Of a stretch of 64,000 nt of DNA, positions 15,737-25,512 are shown piece after piece. Location: the NCBI RefSeq assembly GCF_900637665.1, contig NZ_LR134386.1, positions 2,968,501 through 3,032,500 of the forward strand, read 5' to 3'. The DNA comes from Chryseobacterium nakagawai (GTDB lineage Bacteria; Bacteroidota; Bacteroidia; Flavobacteriales; Weeksellaceae). Under the pieces are notes generated by a model. The model was not told where the DNA came from. It searched no databases and worked only from the letters and a program-made list of their open reading frames with translations. Numbering within the stretch: position 1 is the stretch's first letter; every line of letters starts with the position of its first letter. A program made the translations under genes and the position numbers.

Positions 15737-16243
15737 TTAAATGATAGCGTTTCCTTCTACACCGTCAGCATTATTAGTTTTATGACCTGTTATTGCTGAT
15801 GCAACAAAACTAAAGAGACTGACCAGTTTTCCAGCTTTGGTATCCCAATAGTAGGTTTCTTTAGGTTCTACACGGATAATCGTTACATTAGGATCATTTT
15901 TTCCATCAAACCAGGCTTTTGCAAGAGGTGACCATTTTTCTTCTATAGTGGCTTTGTCTTTATAAACAGAAGCTGTTCCATACACTGAAAGATACTGAGA
16001 ATCACTATTATTCATAAAAAATAATTGTACTCTTCGGTCTTCTTTTATTTCAAAATTCTTATTGCTGGTTCCGCTACTGATAAACCATAGGTTCCCACTG
16101 TCATCCGTCTCCTGTAAAGTCATAGGCCGTGAATTGACCGGTACCGTTTCCAGTTCTGTACAGAACATACATATTTTTGCGTTTTCCGACAGTTCTTTGA
16201 TCTTTTTAATCGCTTCGAGATGAGTTAAATTCTGTGTTGACAT
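15737..16243 (-). CDS. Pyridoxamine 5'-phosphate oxidase-fold protein (general stress protein 26-like)
   Basis: 168 residues of the split-barrel flavin/heme-binding PNPOx-like superfamily: SRPMTLQETDDSGNLWFISS and FFMNNSDSQYLSVYGTASVY are the core strands. The family includes general stress protein 26 of Bacillus, which binds FMN. It lacks the residues of a true vitamin B6 oxidase, so a role in pyridoxamine oxidation should not be assumed. Single gene, with an 8-bp inverted repeat (16285-16292 / 16299-16306) about 50 nt upstream of the start. Confidence 0.8.
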   Translation of the reverse strand: MSTQNLTHLEAIKKIKELSENAKICMFCTELETVPVNSRPMTLQETDDSGNLWFISSGTSNKNFEIKEDRRVQLFFMNNSDSQYLSVYGTASVYKDKATIEEKWSPLAKAWFDGKNDPNVTIIRVEPKETYYWDTKAGKLVSLFSFVASAITGHKTNNADGVEGNAII

Positions 16244-16446
16244 TTTATTATATTTTAAGTGATTGGTTGATTATCAAAAAGAAAATTCTATTACAGAAAA
16301 TAGAATTAATTATGTTTATTAAAACATTCAAATACCTGACCAAATGAAAGAAAAGTGTGGTACTTTATCTAATTTTTATAAATTTTTATCGTTTTTTGTA
16401 TTTGCAGGCAATCATAGAAAATCTCTAGTAAATTATATTTATTTTA

Positions 16447-16466
16447 ATCGCCACGAATACACTCAT
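16447..16466 (+). repeat. Copy of the GCCACGAAT-CACGAAT dispersed element
   Basis: ATCGCCACGAATACACTCAT resembles 63898-63917 (ATCGCCACGAATTCACGAAT) and the reverse of 25531-25549. It lies just before the AraC gene. The rest of the 269-base gap shows only AT-rich DNA. Confidence 0.45.
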
Positions 16467-16512
16467 AAAAAGGTTGGTTGCATTCGCAGCAAGTAATAAG
16501 ATTAGTGAAATC

Positions 16513-17340
16513 ATGGTGATGAAATTTTGCGTACATTTGAATATGCAGATTTCCCCTCCGAAGCATCTGGCTCCTTTTATCCGACATTATATTTTTCTGG
16601 AAAACCATAAAAAAGATATAAAAAACGTCAGATTATTTACTGATGGAAGTACCGGATTGATCTTGTCCGCTAATATGAGCCTGTATTCTGATCTTTCTGA
16701 GGAGCGTATTCCTACTTCCTTTTTTTATGGAGCCTTGAATAGTTATAAAGATTTCTCTTCAAAAGGTAAATTTTCCTTCATAGCAGTGGTTTTTCAACCT
16801 TATTTTCTAAATATGCTCTTGAAAATCTCTGCAAAAGAAATTAAAGATCAGATTATTTCTGTTGAAGAGGTATTAAAAGACAAACTCATCCCTTTCCAGG
16901 AAAAACTATTTTATAAAATAAACCTATTAACGATTATTGATGATTTGAATATTTTTTTCACCCGATTTATATCGAAAGAAATGGGGAATGATTATCAGCT
17001 TATAGCAGCCATTCAACAATATATTCTTCAGCATAGAGGGGCTGTTTCATCAAAAGATTTGGAAAGGTTCACCGGATATTCTGAAAGGCAGCTGGAGAGA
17101 AAGTTTGAAAACTATATGGGAGCTTCTCCTAAAAAATATACTAATATCATTCGCCTTCATTATTTTTTGAGTCTTATGAATAAAGGAATCAGTAGTGAAA
17201 ATATGACCGTTCTTTCTTACTATGCCGGCTATTCTGATCAATCTCATCTCATCAGGGAATTTAAAAAGAATGTAGGGCTTACCCCGCTACAGTATGTGAA
17301 AACAGAAAATAAAATGGCTGTGAACTTTATTGAGTTATAG
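16513..17340 (+). CDS. AraC-family regulator
   Basis: About 275 residues. The N-terminal region (PPKHLAPFIRHYIFLE) matches the DUF6597-type start of many flavobacterial AraC regulators; the C-terminal HTH pair contains SKDLERFTGYSERQLERKF and SYYAGYSDQSHLIREFKKN. The frame is open back to a TTG at 16474, but that lies next to a dispersed repeat; ATGs at 16513, 16519 and 16543 are all possible, and the family suggests the start is close to the PPKHL block. It is followed by a nitrilase-family gene 63 nt downstream on the same strand, a probable partner. Confidence 0.82.
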   Translation: MVMKFCVHLNMQISPPKHLAPFIRHYIFLENHKKDIKNVRLFTDGSTGLILSANMSLYSDLSEERIPTSFFYGALNSYKDFSSKGKFSFIAVVFQPYFLNMLLKISAKEIKDQIISVEEVLKDKLIPFQEKLFYKINLLTIIDDLNIFFTRFISKEMGNDYQLIAAIQQYILQHRGAVSSKDLERFTGYSERQLERKFENYMGASPKKYTNIIRLHYFLSLMNKGISSENMTVLSYYAGYSDQSHLIREFKKNVGLTPLQYVKTENKMAVNFIEL

Positions 17341-17403
17341 TACTCATGTCGGTTTTATACAATTTTTCTTTGACAAATTGAAATAGATTTGCTGAAAAAA
17401 ATA

Positions 17404-18357
17404 ATGAATATTAAAATTTCAACGGCTCAATTTGAAAATAAGAGTGGAGATAAAGAATATAATCTGTCTGTTATAGAAAAATTGGCTCAGCAGGCTTCTG
17501 CTGAAGGTTCTGACGTAATTGCTTTTCACGAATGTTCTATTACAGGATATACTTTTGCCCGAAATCTTTCCAAAGAGCAACTCCTGGATATTGCTGAGAT
17601 TATTCCTGATGGAGAAAGTATTAAAAAGCTACAACAAATTGCCAGTCAATATAATATTACAATCCTGGCCGGACTTTTTGAAAAGGATGAGAATAATAAT
17701 CTTTTCAAAGCCTATGTATGTGTAGATCAATCCGGATTGAAAGCGAAATACAGAAAACTTCATCCGTTTATCAATCCTCACCTTACTCCAGGTAATGAAT
17801 ACTGTGTATTTGAAATTCTGGGATGGAAATGTGGTATTCTGATTTGCTATGATAATAATATTATTGAAAATGTAAGAGCCACCAGGCTTCTGGGTGCCGA
17901 TATTATTTTTATGCCTCATGTTACTATGTGCACTCCCTCAACCAGGCCTGGAGCTGGTTTTGTAGATCCTCAGCTTTGGGAAAACAGGGTAGAAGATCCT
18001 ACTTCTTTAAGACTTGAATTCAAGGGGATGAAAGGAAGAGATTGGCTGATGAAATGGCTTCCGGCGAGGGCTTACGACAATGGAGCTTATATTGTTTTTT
18101 CAAATCCTATTGGAATGGATGATGACCAACTTAAAAATGGATGCTCAATGATTATTGATCCTTTTGGTGATATTATTGCGGAATGTCACTCTTTTGAAGA
18201 TTGTTTTGAATCAGCTGTTATTATTCCTGAAAAGCTTACTCAGGCAGGAGGATACCGATATTTGAATGCAAGAAGACCAGAACTTTACAAGGATATTATA
18301 GGGCAGGAGCATTCATCCATACAAAAAGTAGTATGGCTGGATGAGAAAGAAGATTAA
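17404..18357 (+). CDS. Carbon-nitrogen hydrolase (nitrilase superfamily)
   Basis: 317 residues from the ATG at 17404; an in-frame TTG at 17389 overlaps a likely -7 element (TAGATTTG, 17384-17391). The Glu-Lys-Cys triad is clear: Glu43 (AFHECSITGY), Lys118 (YRKLHPF) and Cys148 (GILICYDN). The superfamily cleaves amides, nitriles or carbamoyl groups; this sequence has an extra segment after the Cys (RPGAGFVDPQLWENRV) not found in short members. An amidase role is more likely than true nitrilase, but the substrate is unknown. Probably controlled by or cotranscribed with the AraC gene before it. Confidence 0.87.
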   Translation: MNIKISTAQFENKSGDKEYNLSVIEKLAQQASAEGSDVIAFHECSITGYTFARNLSKEQLLDIAEIIPDGESIKKLQQIASQYNITILAGLFEKDENNNLFKAYVCVDQSGLKAKYRKLHPFINPHLTPGNEYCVFEILGWKCGILICYDNNIIENVRATRLLGADIIFMPHVTMCTPSTRPGAGFVDPQLWENRVEDPTSLRLEFKGMKGRDWLMKWLPARAYDNGAYIVFSNPIGMDDDQLKNGCSMIIDPFGDIIAECHSFEDCFESAVIIPEKLTQAGGYRYLNARRPELYKDIIGQEHSSIQKVVWLDEKED

Positions 18358-18371
18358 GATGTAAGATTATG

Positions 18372-18402
18372 AATCAGGGCAGATCTTTGACCTGCCCTGA
18401 TT
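18372..18402 (+). terminator. Rho-independent terminator of the nitrilase gene
   Basis: AATCAGGGCAG (18372-18382) pairs with CTGCCCTGATT (18392-18402), then TATTTTAATTT. Confidence 0.8.
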
Positions 18403-18507
18403 TATTTTAATTTGACACAAAATTTTTATTATCATGCTGCTCTATTTTAAAGGGAGCAAAGAGAGAAATCAACAGGTTGATTTGACTAAGAAGCTAATAA
18501 TATAATC

Positions 18508-18741
18508 CTATCTTGGTCTGTCTGGCTTTGTTGGATCAATGGTCTCATCTGGATTATCACCTTGGATGGGTGGTGTAATTTTAGAAGTGGATGATTCTAT
18601 TTTTGACCCTTGTTTACTGAAATTCGCATCAATTTTCATGGCTGCATCTTTCGGAGTAACATTTTCATCTCGTTCAGAAGAGCATGAGTTAAGTGTAAAT
18701 ACGATAGCAATACTTGCCGCTAAAATAACTAGTTTTTTCAT
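18508..18741 (-). CDS. Small putative lipoprotein
   Basis: 77 residues: Lys-rich start, hydrophobic core and lipobox LNSCSS with the lipidated Cys at residue 20, then a short disordered Ser/Thr/Pro-rich tail ending in DPTKPDRPR. It is probably anchored to a membrane facing the periplasm. Small lipoproteins of this shape are common and poorly characterised in Chryseobacterium. No domain is recognisable. Monocistronic. Confidence 0.65.
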   Translation of the reverse strand: MKKLVILAASIAIVFTLNSCSSERDENVTPKDAAMKIDANFSKQGSKIESSTSKITPPIQGDNPDETIDPTKPDRPR

Positions 18742-18845
18742 GGTAATTTTTTTACATTAAGGGGTAAAAATACTAATTACTATATGATATTTCGTTATTT
18801 ATTTTATGTTTTTACGAATCGATTATTCTTTAAATATAAGAAAAA

Positions 18846-19490
18846 TCAAATCTCATAGATCTCAGTATCTGTAAACACAAAAAACTTACTTTTCTTAGGC
18901 AGATTTTTAGTATCCAAGCCTGTAAATTCACTAAATGCAGGAAGTAATAACTGATTTTCACTTAGCGCAAAGCAGGGAAGCCTGATATTTTTTACAGCCG
19001 AATTTAAAACAATACCGGGATGAATGTGACCTGTAATCTGAAAGCCCGACCTTTTTTTATCAAAATCATGAATTAATGTAAATACCTTCAATTCTAATAA
19101 CGATGCTTTAAAATCCAGACAAAGTTTTTTCTCCAAAGATTTTGAAAGACGGTCATGATTTCCCTCAATAAGAAAAAATTGTAAGTCAGGATATTGATTT
19201 CTCCATTGGCAAAACTCATCTACATCAGAATTGTCACCGGCATGAAGCAAATCTCCCACTACAATAAATTTTTCAGGCTGAAAGTACTCAATTAATGCAG
19301 ACAGTCTTTCAAGATCACTTTTCATGATATGATTAGCGATTGCAATACCATTTTTTCTGAAATGAGCGGTTTTTCCAATATGAAGATCAGAAAGAATTAA
19401 GGCTTTTTCTTTTTTCAGAAACAGTGCGCGCTGGTTTGTCAGCGTAAAAACTTCATTTTGAATGGTAATTTCTTTAGTGATAATAAACAC
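18846..19490 (-). CDS. pdeM: Ligase-associated DNA repair endonuclease PdeM
   Basis: 214 residues of the calcineurin-like phosphoesterase fold. Metal-binding motifs in order: SDLHIGK, VVGDLLHAGDN, EGNHDRL, ITGHIHPG. This matches the MPE/PdeM member of the Lhr-ligase-exonuclease-phosphoesterase set, known as a Mn-dependent DNA endonuclease in Pseudomonas. The start is GTG at 19490. It is separated from the other three members by gpmA, but all five genes point the same way, so they may still share transcription. Confidence 0.87.
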   Translation of the reverse strand: MFIITKEITIQNEVFTLTNQRALFLKKEKALILSDLHIGKTAHFRKNGIAIANHIMKSDLERLSALIEYFQPEKFIVVGDLLHAGDNSDVDEFCQWRNQYPDLQFFLIEGNHDRLSKSLEKKLCLDFKASLLELKVFTLIHDFDKKRSGFQITGHIHPGIVLNSAVKNIRLPCFALSENQLLLPAFSEFTGLDTKNLPKKSKFFVFTDTEIYEI

Positions 19491-19547
19491 GGCGGATTAG
19501 GTAAAGGTTTTGGGGGTAAAGTTTAAATTTTCTTACAAAAGATTGTT

Positions 19548-20159
19548 TTAATAATAATTATTCTCTCTTCTGCTTACATGAAATTTTTCATCAAAAATAT
19601 AAGTAATTGGAACTCCGGTAGCAATTTCCCTTTCCAGAATTTCTTCAGGAGATAAGTGTTCCAGGTACATGATTAATGCACGGAGACTATTTCCATGAGC
19701 AACAATTAATACATTCTCACCTTGTTTCAATAAAGGGGTAATTTCTTTTTCAAAATAAGGAATCACCCTGTTATAAGTATCTTTAAGGCTTTCCCCACCT
19801 GGTGGAACCACATCAAAAGACCGGCGCCAAGTATGAACCTGTTCATCTCCATATTTCAATGCCGTTTCTGCCTTATTAAGGCCTTCAAGATTCCCGTAAG
19901 AACGCTCATTCAAGGCTTTATCCATAACAATGGGAATATTGGGCTTTCCTATTTCATCAAGAATAATTGAAAGGGTATGTTTAGCTCTGAGTAAGACTGA
20001 AGTAAAGGCAATGTCTATTTTTTCTTTTTGTAAGGCAATTCCTGCATTTTTTGCTTCTTCAATTCCTGTTTCTGTAATATCGATATCCTGCCAGCCTGTG
20101 AATCTGTTTTCAAGATTCCAGAGTGACTGTCCGTGGCGGACTAAAAACAATTTTGCCAT
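19548..20159 (-). CDS. gpmA: 2,3-bisphosphoglycerate-dependent phosphoglycerate mutase
   Basis: 203 residues, the short GpmA form. Catalytic block FLVRHGQSLWNLENRFTGW (phosphohistidine His9), ERSYGNLEGLNK, WRRSFDVVPPGGES and the second His in IVAHGNSLRA. Interconverts 2- and 3-phosphoglycerate in glycolysis. Compared with E. coli GpmA it lacks an internal segment of about 40 residues, as in other short bacterial members, so this is not a truncation. It interrupts the ligase-associated repair cluster. Confidence 0.9.
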   Translation of the reverse strand: MAKLFLVRHGQSLWNLENRFTGWQDIDITETGIEEAKNAGIALQKEKIDIAFTSVLLRAKHTLSIILDEIGKPNIPIVMDKALNERSYGNLEGLNKAETALKYGDEQVHTWRRSFDVVPPGGESLKDTYNRVIPYFEKEITPLLKQGENVLIVAHGNSLRALIMYLEHLSPEEILEREIATGVPITYIFDEKFHVSRRENNYY

Positions 20160-20281
20160 TATTTTAATTTTTTACTCTTCTAAGAAGATACTCTAAGTTA
20201 CGAACTTATTAAAAGCTTTTAGCTATAAAAAGGACATTTTTTTACCGTTGAGACCTGATAATCATCATGTATCAATTCGTT

Positions 20282-22714
20282 TCAAAGCTTCAGCATTCTT
20301 TTAATTCTAGCATCAAGACCTTCACTGGAAAGTGTTTGTCTAAGGCTGTCTACCTTTATTGGAAAGCTTAAAGGAGTAAAGGAACGGGAATGTTTTAAAA
20401 TGATTCTGGATTTTTCGATTCTTTTAAAAGCTTCCACGAGGCGTTGTTCCTGAAGTTGCATATTGAAAACCTCTGTATAGGCCTGTTTGATTAAAAAATG
20501 ACCGGAATCGTAATCTTCCAATACTTTAAAGATCAGTCCGGCTGAACTCTGCAATGATTTATTGGATCTTTGTTTACCTGCATAATTCTGAATCACCATT
20601 CCGGAGATCACCGCAATATCTCTGAACTTTCTTCTTGCCATTTCTGCAGAATTGATACTGGCAATTACATCGTTCATGAGATTATCTCTGGTTAATATCT
20701 GCTGTAAATTTTCTTCATTCAACGGTATTTCCTTATCACTGAACAATTCAAATCCGTAATCATTCATTGCCATTGAAAAAGAAATAGGAGCCAGTTTTGA
20801 AATTCGAAAGGCAATTAAAGCTGCCATTACCTCATGGACTAAACGGCCTTCAAAAGGATACATAAACAGATGATAACCTTCACGATTTTTAATCATTTCG
20901 ACCAAAAATTCATCTTCCTTTGGAATGTGAGAATTCTCTTCCTGGTTAATCAATAGCGGATGCAGGAACTTCAATTCCTTTTCGGAAGCTTTTGGGTTTA
21001 AAGCATGCGAAAGCCGTTCTCTTAAAAAACGTCCGAGATCTGAACTCAAAGGTAATCTTCCGCCAAGATAGCTCGGAACCAGTGCTTTTCCCTTGGCTGC
21101 TCTCACATAAACAGTCATGTCTTTCATCATCGCCACTTCAAGAGTTCTTCCTGCAAGAATGAATTTTTCTTCTTTTTTTAGTTTGGAAATAAAGTATTCT
21201 TCAATCATTCCGATATAACCACCGGAAATAAACTTAACTTTGAGCATGGCATCACTTACAATCACTCCCATATTCATCCGATGAAGCATGGCAATTTTTC
21301 GGGAAGTCACTTTATATAATCCATCTTCCATAATCACAATTTTATGGAATTCTTCATAGTTTTTTAAAACACTGCCACCAATAGTGAGGAATTCAAGAAT
21401 ACTTTTCCATTCTTCCTCCATCATTTCCTGAAAGGCATATACTTTTTTAATCCTTTTATACAGCTCATCGGGATAAAATCCATTTCCCACGGCCAAGGTC
21501 ATTAGAAACTGAACCAGAACATCAAAGCATAAAACTTGCGGATCTCTGGGTTCTACTACTTTTTGTTTTACCGCTTCTTTTAAAGCAGCAACTTCAATTA
21601 GCTCTAAAGAATGGGTAGGTACACAATAGATTTTGGAGGTTTCAAAAGGGGAGTGACCACTACGGCCTGCCCGCTGAAGAAACCTGGCGACTCCTTTGGC
21701 TGAGCCCACTTGAATGACGGTATCAACGGGTTTAAAATCTATTCCTAAGTCTAGTGATGAAGTGGAAACAACAGCCTTTAACTTTCCGGAACTTAGATTT
21801 TCTTCAATCCAGATTCTTAAATGAGCATCGATGGAACTGTGGTGAATGGCAATTTGGCCCGCAAAATCCGGATACGCATCTAAAAGTAACTGATACCACA
21901 TTTCACTCTGGCTTCTGGTATTGGTAAAAACAATGGTGGATTTTGAATCAAGGATAATGGGAACTACTTTATCAGCAAGTTTATGACCAAGGTGTCCTGC
22001 CCACGGCAGTATTTCAATTTCATCTGGAAAAACAGGAATGATATCAATTTTTTTATGTTCTTTAGCCGTAATTTTCGTTTTCTTAATATCATAAGGAATC
22101 AACACTTCCATTGCTTCCTCCAGGTTTCCAATGGTAGCCGTAATTCCCCAAATCTGCATTTTCGGCACGTACTTTCTGAGTTGTGATATTCCTAATTCTA
22201 CCATAACCCCGCGTTTTGAACCTAACAATTCATGCCATTCATCTACAACAATGCATTTCATCTCCTTGAAAAAAGTTTCATGATTTTTCTGAGCCAGCAG
22301 AAGGTGCAGGCTTTCAGGCGTTACAACAAGAATTTCAGGCATTTTTCTGACCTGTTGCTGTCTTACTTTAGGATCTGTATCTCCATTTCTTACTCCAACT
22401 ACCCAATCAATACCGATCTCATCCATCGCTTCCTGCATTGCTTTCGCAATATCTTTGGATAAAGATCGAAGGGGAGTGATCCAGATCATTTTCAATCCTT
22501 TTTTATAGTTGTCAGGATGGTTTAAAAAGTCCGAGATTAATGCTAAAAAAACAGAAAAAGTTTTTCCGAATCCTGTAGGAGCTACCACCATACCGCTATA
22601 CCCACTCCCAAATTTCCGCCATGTATCAGTCTGAAATTTAAAAGGGGAGATGCGCTTATCCTTCATCCATTGCTGAATGATGGTAAATCCGTTGGTATGT
22701 TCAAAAGCTGTCAC
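20282..22714 (-). CDS. Ligase-associated DEXH-box helicase (Lhr-Core type)
   Basis: 810 residues, a superfamily 2 3'-5' DNA helicase of the Lhr core type. Motifs: VVAPTGFGKTFSVF (Walker A), VTPESLHLLL, VVDEWHELLG (DEWH box), GITATIGNLEEA (motif III), VSTSSLDLGIDF and QRAGRSGHSP (motif VI), then the Lhr winged-helix and beta-barrel region. GTG start at 22714, one base after the ligase stop. In the TIGR-defined ligase-associated DNA damage response cluster it acts with the ligase, exonuclease and PdeM. Confidence 0.92.
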   Translation of the reverse strand: MTAFEHTNGFTIIQQWMKDKRISPFKFQTDTWRKFGSGYSGMVVAPTGFGKTFSVFLALISDFLNHPDNYKKGLKMIWITPLRSLSKDIAKAMQEAMDEIGIDWVVGVRNGDTDPKVRQQQVRKMPEILVVTPESLHLLLAQKNHETFFKEMKCIVVDEWHELLGSKRGVMVELGISQLRKYVPKMQIWGITATIGNLEEAMEVLIPYDIKKTKITAKEHKKIDIIPVFPDEIEILPWAGHLGHKLADKVVPIILDSKSTIVFTNTRSQSEMWYQLLLDAYPDFAGQIAIHHSSIDAHLRIWIEENLSSGKLKAVVSTSSLDLGIDFKPVDTVIQVGSAKGVARFLQRAGRSGHSPFETSKIYCVPTHSLELIEVAALKEAVKQKVVEPRDPQVLCFDVLVQFLMTLAVGNGFYPDELYKRIKKVYAFQEMMEEEWKSILEFLTIGGSVLKNYEEFHKIVIMEDGLYKVTSRKIAMLHRMNMGVIVSDAMLKVKFISGGYIGMIEEYFISKLKKEEKFILAGRTLEVAMMKDMTVYVRAAKGKALVPSYLGGRLPLSSDLGRFLRERLSHALNPKASEKELKFLHPLLINQEENSHIPKEDEFLVEMIKNREGYHLFMYPFEGRLVHEVMAALIAFRISKLAPISFSMAMNDYGFELFSDKEIPLNEENLQQILTRDNLMNDVIASINSAEMARRKFRDIAVISGMVIQNYAGKQRSNKSLQSSAGLIFKVLEDYDSGHFLIKQAYTEVFNMQLQEQRLVEAFKRIEKSRIILKHSRSFTPLSFPIKVDSLRQTLSSEGLDARIKRMLKL

Positions 22715-22715
22715 G

Positions 22716-24296
22716 TTATTGTATTAATTTTTTAATTTCTTCCAGGTTATCAATTTCATCTACCGTCTTATCTTTCCGCCATCTTACAATTCTTGGAAAC
22801 CGAAGTGCTACGCCACTTTTGTGCCGGTTACTGAACCCGATGCCTTCAAAAGCAATTTCAAAAACCAGCTCTGCTTTTACAGTTCGTACTGGACCAAATT
22901 TCTCAATGGCATTCTTTGTTACAAATTTGCTGACCTCCATAATTTCCTTGTCTGTTAATCCTGAATAAGCTTTGGCAATAGTTACCAGTTTGTCTTCATT
23001 TTTTACAGCAAAAGTATAATCTGTATAATAAGCACTTCGCCTTCCACTACCTTTTTGAGCATAGATCAGAACGGCATCAATGGTAAAAGGGTTGATTTTC
23101 CATTTCCACCAATCGCCTTTTTTCCGGCCTGCATGGTAAGGTGAGTTTTTTTGTTTTACCATGAGTCCTTCACTGTTCACACTTCTTGAATTTTCCCTGA
23201 TCTCATTCAATTCATCCCATTTTTCAAAATCTATGCTCTGGGAAAGTAGTATGTTTTTAGGTTTTTCATTCAACAGTAATTCTTCCAGCATAGCTCTTCT
23301 TGCTGAAACTGGCTTATCTCTTACATCGTGATTTTCAAGTTCCAATAAGTCATAAGCGAATACTTCAATTGGAATTTCCGAGAGCATTTTTTTAGTTAAA
23401 GTTTTTCTGTTTAATCTTTTTTGTAATTCATTAAAATTTAAAACTTTACCTTCCTTCACCGCAAGTATTTCTCCATCTAAAACAAAATTACCTTTCATTG
23501 CTCTTACAACTTCCGCAATTTCAGGAAACTGTTCAGTGACTAATTCTTCACCCCTGGACCATATAAACACTTCATCATTTCTCCGGATGATCTGTCCACG
23601 GATGCCGTCCCATTTATATTCTACCAGCCATTCATCAGGTTTTCCTAATTCTTCCAATTGCTTTTCAAGTGGATAAGCCAGACAAAAAGGATAAGGTTTG
23701 GAATTATCAGGATTTATATTTTCAGCGGAAATTAATTCTTTAAATGAAACTTCATCAGGCTGCCATTTCCCCATTAAACTATGGGTCAATGTACTGGATT
23801 CCTGACCTGAAAATTTACTCAATGCATTAATCAGGGTCTTATCTGATACACCGATTCTAAAACTTCCGCCTATTAATTTATTGAAAATCAAACGTTCTGT
23901 ATAATCCAGACCATTCCATGAATGGAGCACAAATTCTTTCTTTTCTGCCTCATTTTTCTCCTTTAACGCCATAATATCCTTCATCCATTGGGAAAGGCTT
24001 CGTTCAATCTTTTCTTCAGGTGGTGGAAGAATCAAAGAAATTGTTTCTCCAAGATCTCCGACTGAGGAATAGCTTTCCTGAAAGAGCCAGAAAGGAAGTC
24101 CTGTAATTTCCAATGCCCATTCCTTCATCAAGTTAGTATTGACATTCCTTTTAGGTCTTTTTCCTGTAAATAGGGCAATAAACCACACCTTATCTTCATC
24201 CGGAGCACGCTCCAGATAATCAATAATGGCAACAATTTTAGCATTGGTTTTATTGGTGGTTTCCAAAGCGTTGATAAGATCTGCGAAATGTCTCAT
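22716..24296 (-). CDS. ATP-dependent DNA ligase (ligase-associated repair cluster)
   Basis: 526 residues: N-terminal DNA-binding domain (about 1-190), adenylation domain with motif I EYKWDGIRG (Lys nucleophile), FVLDGEILA, GLMVKQKNSPY, WWKWKINP, and an OB-fold domain with RFPRIVRWRKDKT. It joins nicked DNA using ATP and is distinct from the housekeeping NAD-dependent LigA. Its ATG overlaps the exonuclease stop by 4 nt and the helicase GTG follows its stop by 1 nt, so the three are cotranslated. Confidence 0.92.
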   Translation of the reverse strand: MRHFADLINALETTNKTNAKIVAIIDYLERAPDEDKVWFIALFTGKRPKRNVNTNLMKEWALEITGLPFWLFQESYSSVGDLGETISLILPPPEEKIERSLSQWMKDIMALKEKNEAEKKEFVLHSWNGLDYTERLIFNKLIGGSFRIGVSDKTLINALSKFSGQESSTLTHSLMGKWQPDEVSFKELISAENINPDNSKPYPFCLAYPLEKQLEELGKPDEWLVEYKWDGIRGQIIRRNDEVFIWSRGEELVTEQFPEIAEVVRAMKGNFVLDGEILAVKEGKVLNFNELQKRLNRKTLTKKMLSEIPIEVFAYDLLELENHDVRDKPVSARRAMLEELLLNEKPKNILLSQSIDFEKWDELNEIRENSRSVNSEGLMVKQKNSPYHAGRKKGDWWKWKINPFTIDAVLIYAQKGSGRRSAYYTDYTFAVKNEDKLVTIAKAYSGLTDKEIMEVSKFVTKNAIEKFGPVRTVKAELVFEIAFEGIGFSNRHKSGVALRFPRIVRWRKDKTVDEIDNLEEIKKLIQ

Positions 24297-25315
24297 AGCT
24301 CTGGATTTTCAATGGTTTCTTTTTCAGATACTTCTTCATCTTCACCAAACAGCGTTTCTATCACATCTGCGTTAATTCCAATTTCGTTCAGATATTTTGA
24401 AAATATTTCTGTCTGTCCATGGGTAACGTGTACGAGTTCAGCCTCTGTAGCTTTTACAGTTTGCAGAAGTCCTTTCCAATCGGCATGATCGCTCATGGCA
24501 AAACCTGCATCGGCGCTTCGCCATCGTCTGGCTCCCCGAACCTGCATCCATCCTGAGCATATTGCAGTGGCAGAATCGGGGATTTTTTTGATTATATTAC
24601 TATCCAGTAAAGCGGGAGGAACAATGACAATTTCATGTTCCATTTCTTTTGGACGTTCTTTAAAATCGGCAATGGTATATTCGGGAAGATCTATTCCTAC
24701 ATTTTCAAAGGCTTCATTTAACTTCCCGATAGAATAATGAACATATATTTTGCCTAATCCTTCTACAGCTTTCATAATTCGTTGGGACTTTCCAAGTGAA
24801 TATCCAACGAATACTGAAGTTTTGCTGTTTTCCTGATTTTTCAATACCCAATTCTGCAGTTTTTTATTTAAATCGTTAATCTCTAACCAATTATAAACGG
24901 GCAGCCCAAAAGTACTTTCTGTAACAAACTCATTACATCTAACCAGCTCAAAAGGAGTGCTGAGACCATCATCCTGAACTTTATAATCTCCGGAAATTAC
25001 CGTTACAAATCCTTTGTACTCTAACCGTATCTGAGCAGAGCCAATAATATGTCCGGCAGGATGTAATGAAACCTGGACGCCGTTGATATTGATTTTCTCT
25101 CCATATTCTACCCCCTGACATTCTATATCACTTCCAATTCTTTGATATAGAATAGGTTTGGTAAAATGATGGCAAAGGTATTTCTTCATTCCCCAACGGG
25201 CATGATCGGCATGTCCATGGGTGATAACTGCCAAATCCACAGGCCTCCAGGGATCTATGTAGAATTTCCCTTGAGGACAATAAATTCCTTTTTTGGTAAA
25301 TGTGATTAACTTCAA
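24293..25315 (-). CDS. Ligase-associated exonuclease (metallo-beta-lactamase fold)
   Basis: 340 residues of the MBL/beta-CASP-like nuclease fold: ITHGHADHARWG, GHIIGSAQIRL, ISGDYKVQDDG and the final SDHADWKGLL. Matches the exonuclease of the ligase-associated DNA damage response cluster (an SNM1/CPSF-73-like 5'-end processing enzyme). First gene of the cluster. A 250-base gap upstream holds a stem-loop at 25444-25463 and a dispersed repeat at 25513. Confidence 0.9.
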   Translation of the reverse strand: MKLITFTKKGIYCPQGKFYIDPWRPVDLAVITHGHADHARWGMKKYLCHHFTKPILYQRIGSDIECQGVEYGEKININGVQVSLHPAGHIIGSAQIRLEYKGFVTVISGDYKVQDDGLSTPFELVRCNEFVTESTFGLPVYNWLEINDLNKKLQNWVLKNQENSKTSVFVGYSLGKSQRIMKAVEGLGKIYVHYSIGKLNEAFENVGIDLPEYTIADFKERPKEMEHEIVIVPPALLDSNIIKKIPDSATAICSGWMQVRGARRWRSADAGFAMSDHADWKGLLQTVKATEAELVHVTHGQTEIFSKYLNEIGINADVIETLFGEDEEVSEKETIENPEL

Positions 25316-25512
25316 TGGTGTGATTGGTTTGTATACACTTCTTCAAAAACTTAACCAATTTACGATAAACTGTTAATTTTATTATTATTTATTGCTATAT
25401 CAAAATAAAATTGGGTGAAATGCTTTGTGCTGGAAAATAGAAAAATGTAAAGAAGCTTACATTGTTATTTTATTGGTCATAAAGGTTGAAGACAGCTTTT
25501 ATAATTGACATA

